Source of the DNA: Trichoplusia ni
Taxonomy: Eukaryota; Arthropoda; Insecta; Lepidoptera; Noctuidae
Length of the DNA: 64,000 bases
Direction of reading: 5' to 3'
Assembly: GCF_003590095.1 (NCBI RefSeq)
Contig: NC_039488.1
Coordinates: 4,898,001-4,962,000 of the forward strand
Positions 58,017 through 64,000 of this stretch are shown here, piece by piece. The notes below the pieces were generated by a model. It searched no databases and was not told the origin of the DNA. It saw only the letters and a program-made list of their open reading frames with translations. A program made the position numbers and the translations under genes. Position 1 is the stretch's first letter, and every line of letters begins with the position of its first letter.

Positions 58017-59764
58017 CAATTAGCCGCTGGGACATCCGACCTGCGCTCTAAACTGTAAGTACACACAAGGGGCCGAGCAGACTTCACGCCACTTCCAGAG
58101 AACAACTACCATTCACATCTACTTCATGTCAACGAAGATCTTCCAATCATGGATATTTTGGATTAAACGTCATACTAATGCCTCTCATGGTTGACCACCT
58201 TACATTGACCTCTCATGTTTCTTTATAAAATGTTCTCACAAATGACGTTGATTTGTTTTGTGTGCCTAGATTTTGAAAAATCATACGTCAAAATCGTACG
58301 CCTGTATAAAGATCGAGGGTCAGTTTTATTTGGTTCCTGTACTAGATTGCTCTAGTTAACAGACCACCAAAGATAGACACGTTTACAAGAGATACATATT
58401 AAATTGCTATAGATCATGCTAAATTGGTTGCTATTATGTAGTTCTAGAAGCACATTTTCACGTTTATCTGCAACACGCTTTCTATTCACTTTGGATTTCG
58501 TTGTGTTTTCTGTTTGGTCATTCGTGTGATTACGGTCGCAGGGTCAATTTTTCTATCCATCGGGGTTAGCGCTCACGATATAGTGGTTTCTTTTACCGAT
58601 GGGGTGATCAATTGATTATGGATATCCTAGCTCATAATAGGCGTTTATTCGTACTAAACGCAGGTGTAACAAACATTTTTGTTATGTATAGTGTGGAACA
58701 AAACAAGCACTAAACACAAAGTAAATTGTATCATAATTGTTGGGTCTTAAAGACGCATTTTGAATAACATTATATGATATTTTATCTTGAGGGTTTGTTT
58801 TGCTTCAACAGTAATAACTTCCATGCTTCCCAGAATATATTGTTAAGCTTTTTTTTGTTATTAAGCTAACACTAACGAATGTTAGAATTATGTTGCCAAT
58901 TAGTTGTAGAGCTTAATTATATGTTTAAGTTGTGAACTTAGCAGTGTTAACATTGTGATTCCAACCCAGAGAGAACTGGCTATGTTTCACTACATTTTGT
59001 TTTTAAAAGCTTTATAATATGTACTTAAAATATACTTATTTTTGTAACTAACATTGTGTATTTGCATTATTAAACCATTGCTGCTTTATGTCTTAGTTTT
59101 ATTTTTGCTGTGTCCAATAAAACAAGTCCATTTTACATTTTATTTACACAAGAGTATATGTTAGCCGATAGCTTATGTACCACATCCAACCTCATTATCA
59201 ATTGTAGGCCTAAGACCAATTGTTATTAAGTTATATCATTGCAGTTGTGGAAAAGTGATGCTGCTATACTCTGTGTCGATAACAGCTATATTCTTTTAAA
59301 AAAAATATCTACAGGCATAGGTTTATTACTCATTAAATTCTTTGAAATACGCTAATAGCTGTTCTGGACATTATTGGGAAGCTGAGCGCCATTAAAATGA
59401 TTAATTATACCCATCAAATACCCATTAATATGTGTTCACATGTCTGTAACATCAATGTCTCATTCTTTTTCACTTAAAAAATCATATAATTCTTGTAGTG
59501 TCATTCCATTTAAAACCTTATCAAGTGTTTTTTTAAGTTAAATTTAGACAAACGCAGTACAGAAGACTGTTCTGCTTAACCCTTAAATGCATGAATTATT
59601 AAATTGTAATGAATTTTTTTTTTTCAATTCTTTAGAAGCTGTGATTAACGGGAAAAATAATAAAAAAAATAACAATTAATATTTTATAGGATTTTAATAA
59701 AAAAATCATGTTGATGCATTTTTGGGACATTATGCAAGATCGACAAAAAAAATGCTTTTATTAA
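58017..59764. other. GNPNAT1 3' UTR and downstream spacer
   Basis: Mostly the GNPNAT1 3' UTR up to AATAAA at 59116-59121, then AT-rich spacer up to the transposase remnant. No gene seen. Confidence 0.45.
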
Positions 59765-60180
59765 TTAACTGTGGAACAAATTGAAACAATCGTTTCCTTT
59801 CTTTGCACAAAGGAATACACTGCACTTTGTGCATTTTACAAAGCTCTGTAGCTTACAGCCAGGTCTCTTGCACCTCATGCGTTGGTCGGTTTTAATTTGG
59901 CTATGACCAAGATTGTCTAACCGAACGTCAGACGGTGGAAGAACCTGGCACCCTTTCTTTCTTTTTGCCTCTATGGTTTCAGTGATGCTGCTGTTGCTAG
60001 GACGTCCTCTTGTTGGCTGGGTCGTAGTACCATAGGTACATAAGACATCAGCCAGCTCTGACCTGAATTCTGACAGATTTTTAAGCTTCTTTGGATCTGC
60101 TCCTTTTCTTGTCTCCACAGTTTTGTATAGAACCCAAGAATAAATGTACTAATTTTAGGCGTCGAGGGACTACCACCACT
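59765..60180 (-). pseudogene. piggyBac-like transposase remnant (C-terminal end)
   Basis: The frame ending at 59765 reads, from about 60144 on the minus strand, SWVLYKTV, then FRSELADVL and RGRPS. It finishes with the cysteine-rich zinc-binding tail CKRPGC..FVKCTKCSVFLC..CFNLFH. This order is the C-terminal part of piggyBac-family transposases. An in-frame TAG lies just upstream of SWVLY, and I find no catalytic Asp domain in frame, so the copy is dead or strongly truncated. It could also be the last exon of a domesticated copy, which I consider less likely. Confidence 0.65.
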
Positions 60181-61357
60181 GTTAAAGGTTGTTGCATTGG
60201 TAGAAGCGAGACGCCGCTACTTGCCGTGTAGCGCAGTCTCTCGCTTCCACAATGGCAAATCTTAGTCAAAGTATGCTGTGTTATAATGTGCGTAAAACAA
60301 TTTAAAATACCACATATTAATTGCCTTATTGGCTTCTAGTCTCACTTGAGCATTACTATGTGTGGTGAATTTCATTTTACAATAGTTGTTCCCTAATATC
60401 GGCTTCCGCCAAACAGGATACTGACTAATGACGTCACTTTTCATGAATGGAGTTGAATTAACTATGAAGGCTTTGCCCAAACCTAGCGATCTACGGGCAG
60501 TTTGTATGAGTATATTTAAACTAGTTTCAATTGTTTAATATTTTTTAATATTCCAAATAACAAATTAGCGTGCAATTAGATACAAATATCGTCAGTATGA
60601 AAGCTAATGTGAGGGTTTTTAGGTTCATTTATCAAAAAGAAATGTATTCGAATTGTTTATTCGCCTTTATTCTTCATTTTGCTGTACGGAGTCTATACAT
60701 TTCATCTTAATGACTTTTAGGTCAATATAAAAAGTAGCACAGTTCACTGATCATTACATCGTTCCACCAAATTTCTTTAAAAACCAACGTAACTCATACC
60801 TGCCTATTACTATAGCTTTAAATATACAATAATCCTTAGATATGTGAATAATACAATTTTAATATGAATCTAAGTAAATCGTAAGCGATATATTTCGAAA
60901 TAAATAACATAAAACCTTATCTACTTGAATGCATTATAAATTAAATTCCGTTTACTCTTTACGATGCAAATAACATATTTGGAGAATATGTAAATAATTT
61001 TCACAGGGTTTTATATCTATTAAATCGCGTTAACACTTTTATTAACGTTTCCCAGGAATATTTATGATCCCACTTAATCGAATTTATTTAATATAATTGG
61101 ACTTTTACTAACCAAATTTCAGAATACACTCAATTGTTTTCTTAGAGAGCGGCCAACTTTGGAACTATTGGCGCCACTAGCGTATAACACCCGCTTTAGA
61201 ATTGCCGTGTTTAAAATTAAGTTACAAACACAGCATCAGCCGATAATCTATTTCACACATTTCAAACGCGACTCAAAAGCAAATGTAATTTGAACATAGC
61301 GTTTTTGAGTGTAAGGTTTGGTTGAATAGGGTCTGTGTGGGGGTCTGGGGGCCGGTA
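60181..61357. other. Spacer between piggyBac remnant and SCYL1 3' end
   Basis: Left part may still be decayed transposon sequence. The right part is probably the SCYL1 3' UTR. Small minus-strand frames at 60081-60480 have no recognisable domain. Confidence 0.35.
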
Positions 61358-63759
61358 CTAGAAGGGCGCGGGCGCAGTGTTGATCTTGGTCCCGAGTTTC
61401 ATAGGCCCCTGGCCTCTCGCGGACCTACGAGCCTCCATCTCACGTTGCCTCTGCAGCTTTCTCTCCTCGCGTTTTCTTCGCAACTCATCCATTTTTGATG
61501 CGTTGTTTTCTGTGGGAATGGAGATTTATTATTGTTATGACGTATTTAAAGGTCAGTTTCTTATACGCACAAGAGTAGGGCGAAATGGCAACGCCTTAGT
61601 TTTATCACTTAAACTGAAAAGTTTATTGATGTTCAAAATATGTTATCAGGTCTAAGTAACTGAAAAAAACTAATATCACTTTCATGACATGAAATAATGA
61701 ATTTTCATCTATAGTTCTTTTTTCTGTTCTCTAGTTTTTAATAGCGTTAAATGCATCCGAGTTATACATTATACCTTGGTAGGAAAGGTGTTTGAAACAT
61801 TACACATTACATTATTTTTACTCAGTAAGAAGTATACCGAACAGCGTACCGTCAACATTTTCCTCGATAGGTTCGAACTCGCTATCCTCCCAGCCGCCGA
61901 GCGAGTCGTTACTGTTCTGGTGAGCAGTGGGGCGATGCTCCAAGCGTCCGCCGCGCACGTACGTAGCGTTCGCGTTGTTCAGCGCCGGGTCCGTCCACTG
62001 AGAGTTGTTCCAAGTCTCTGATGGACTCGCCAGCTCCGCTTCTGCGCACTGTGGGCGTTAACGACAAAAATATGTAATCAATGTAGGAGATTTATTTATG
62101 TGTGACAACGTTAATTTACGGGTCTCGAAACGGTTTTCAGATTGCACGGTTATTCTCCGTGTTAGGTAAAAATTAAGTTGGCTACTATGTAACGGTTTTT
62201 ATAACATGTACCTACTCTACTTATCTATAACGTACAAGCATATAAAAATATCCATTGCCCAAGTTAGTATGACCTAAAACAACTCTCTTAAAACTACACT
62301 AACTTTAACTTTTGAAAGCACCCACAGTCATTAATATAACGTTTTAGAAGTGCTTGAAATGCCCATTTAGACGACGCGAGAAAAATCGTGCAAGTTGTTA
62401 TACGTTGGCAATCATAAATATGTCACATTAAAATACTGCACAATGTACTGTAACTTGAATGATACTTCTGGCATCGTCTAAATGTGCCTTAAATATGTAA
62501 GTAAGTGTTTACCGGCTGTTCCTGCAACGTGCCCCACTCCTCGTTGTCCCAGTCGTCCTCGCAGAGCGCGGCGAGTGCGGGCGTGGCCTGCGCGCTGCCG
62601 CTGCTCGGCGGGGACTTTGCGCTTGCGCCGGTCGCCGATGACAACACTATTCGTAATAAAAGATGGGAATATAAGTGTTTTGGAATCAGATTAGAATGTT
62701 TTCGGTATTTAGGCAAAAGTACAATGAAGACATTTTAGCTTGTAAATAAAATTAAAGTTACAAAGGTATATTTTAGCATTTGTACGTTTAATTTCTACTA
62801 AAACGACTAAATAGAAATTAACCGCAACCCGCAAATCTTGATCGGGTCAGAAGTTTATGACTCCGTAGCCAAAGAAGAAAAATGGAACCCAACCACTAAG
62901 GCTTTGCTGTGTTAGATTTGTCTTGAATTTGATAGGTGACCATTTGTTTTTCTTTAGCCTATTTGTAAATTTGTTTGAGTCCGACTCGCACTAGATCGGT
63001 CTTTTCTTATTATTTTAGTATCAATATCAATTTATGTATTATGACGCAGCCTGAAAGTAATAAGTTGGTAATATTTTTTTAATTGGTTTCAGATCGTCCT
63101 CACAAAGCTGTGATAATGGAGAAGAAAGTTCTTCAATATAAATGTAATATAAACAACAATGTTTAGATAATTTAACTTCATAGTGAATAATATTAAAAAT
63201 AAACATCTACTCATCACAATTATTGGGTCTTTTTATTGCCAAATTCTATTGTAAATCTGTTCATGTTACCTTTCACGCTTAATTTCCTAAATACAATACG
63301 TAAAAATCTAAAAACTAGCCTTACGGTTATAACATTATTATTAACGAAATAAATTAAAATCTTTTTATTTTACTGTGAATATCACAATGAAAAATAACTT
63401 TTGGGGCATAAATTAACTAGTTGTTGCCAGCTACAAATCGAAAATGATCCCACGGGCATATAAAACCTATGTGTTAATCTGGTTACAAACTGTCTGTGTA
63501 CCAAAGTTTCGTCCAAATCCGTTTACTAGTCTTTGCGTGAAAGAGGAACAAACATCCACAAAACATTCGTGTTTGTAATGTTAGTACGATATTTCTCTCC
63601 TTATATTAATTTACAAACCTGCGCTAGAGTCGATTTCTCCCCACGCGGCCATGTCCCAGTGATCCGGGTCGTAGTCCGACGCGGACTCGCTGTGCTCCAG
63701 TGACGTCATCGAGGTCACTGATGATGTAGTTGTGGACATACTGCTCGATGACGGTTGTT
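61358..63759 (-). CDS. SCYL1: SCY1-like pseudokinase 1 (C-terminal part, gene continues beyond window)
   Basis: Partial gene. SCYL1 is a catalytically inactive kinase-like protein that binds COPI coats and controls Golgi-to-ER traffic. Exons seen, in order: 63619-63759, 62513-62646, 61850-62048, 61358-61509; phases agree. The kinase and HEAT-repeat parts lie off the right edge. What is visible is the C-terminal tail: Trp/acidic motifs (DHWDMAAWGE, EDDWDNEEWG, LGGWEDSEFEPIEE), then a basic helical segment (MDELRRKREERKLQRQREMEARR) and GPMKLGTK near the end. The GPMKLG close is what points to SCYL1. It ends APAPF, not the RKLD COPI-binding end of mammals. SCYL3 and SCYL2 fit less well. Confidence 0.8.
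62820..63005 (+). repeat. Retroelement tail in SCYL1 intron
   Basis: Carries GACTCCGTAGCCAAA near its start and GAGTCCGACTCGCACTAGAT at its end, both phrases of a repeat frequent in Lepidoptera (usual end CGACTCGCACTTGACCGG). Confidence 0.5.
63420..63590 (+). repeat. Repeat fragment in SCYL1 intron
   Basis: TTTCGTCCAAATCCGTTTACTAG with TTTGCGTGAAAGAGGAACAAACATCCA and a final TGTAATGTTAGTACG match a common lepidopteran repeat terminus (usual form ..CGTTTATAATATTAGTA). Confidence 0.5.
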
Positions 63760-64000
63760 CTGTAATCATTAAAACTTACTTAAGTGATATTATGGGATGA
63801 AAGCTTTGACAATGCAGGTTGACATTATTGCTTAGCAGGTAAGTATAAGTTAAAAATTGCTAGGCGTGAGGGTGAATGGACCCAAGATAATACAAATGAC
63901 CCTATAATGGAAAAATAAGGTTGAACAGGCAGCAACCTGGCTTCAGCACCAAATTTCAGTTTGAATAGATTTTTAATCTACATATAATACAGAAATTTAT

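Noticed and set aside
1..64000. CRISPR array, prophage, tRNA or rRNA genes
   Set aside because: No regularly spaced direct repeats, no phage gene block, and no cloverleaf or rRNA core was recognised by eye. A tRNA missed by eye remains possible; a covariance-model scan would settle it.

Overview
The window looks like a piece of a moth or butterfly (Lepidoptera) nuclear chromosome. It is AT-rich and holds about fourteen conserved animal genes with short GT-AG introns. The interspersed repeats are ones I recognise from lepidopteran genomes: Helitron-like elements starting TCCCTACTAATATTATAAATG and ending GCGGGCGAAAAGCTAGT, a tRNA-type SINE ending in GAT repeats, and several short retroelement tails. 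All gene names come from reading the translated sequence; no search was run. Exon borders were placed by hand and checked by requiring intron phase to agree at every junction.

Left third (1-23 kb). SMUG1 (+) and ADAT2 (+) lie head to tail with only 21 nt between stop and start. HEXIM follows on the minus strand, then TRAPPC6 (+) and a 12-exon POLA2 (+). POLA2 converges, 60 bp apart, on the first of two tandem minus-strand mARC (MOSC-domain) genes. The two mARC copies have eight coding exons of identical length, including a 16-nt first coding exon. SRP14 (+) is divergent from the second copy.

Middle (23-38.5 kb). A 15-exon ZFYVE26/spastizin gene (-) fills this region. Its 4.8-kb third intron contains, on the opposite strand, a complete five-exon gene for a predicted type I membrane protein that I cannot assign to any family. 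It has a signal peptide, a Ser/Thr/Pro-Asp repeat ectodomain, an acidic Tyr-rich patch, one membrane span and a juxtamembrane Cys cluster. This is the best candidate for something undescribed.

Right third (38.5-64 kb). Cardiolipin synthase CRLS1 (+) is followed by an interleaved minus-strand block: NDUFAF1, with one TACC gene inside its first intron on the same strand, and a second, shorter TACC paralog just downstream. GNPNAT1 (+) is divergent from NDUFAF1. After it come a decayed piggyBac-like transposase and the last four exons of a SCYL1-like gene (-) that runs off the right edge.

The genes are mostly housekeeping functions: DNA repair and replication, tRNA editing, transcription-elongation control, vesicle traffic, SRP, lipid and mitochondrial biogenesis, and spindle coiled coils. 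No operon-like logic links them, apart from the SMUG1-ADAT2 spacing, which suggests a shared transcript.
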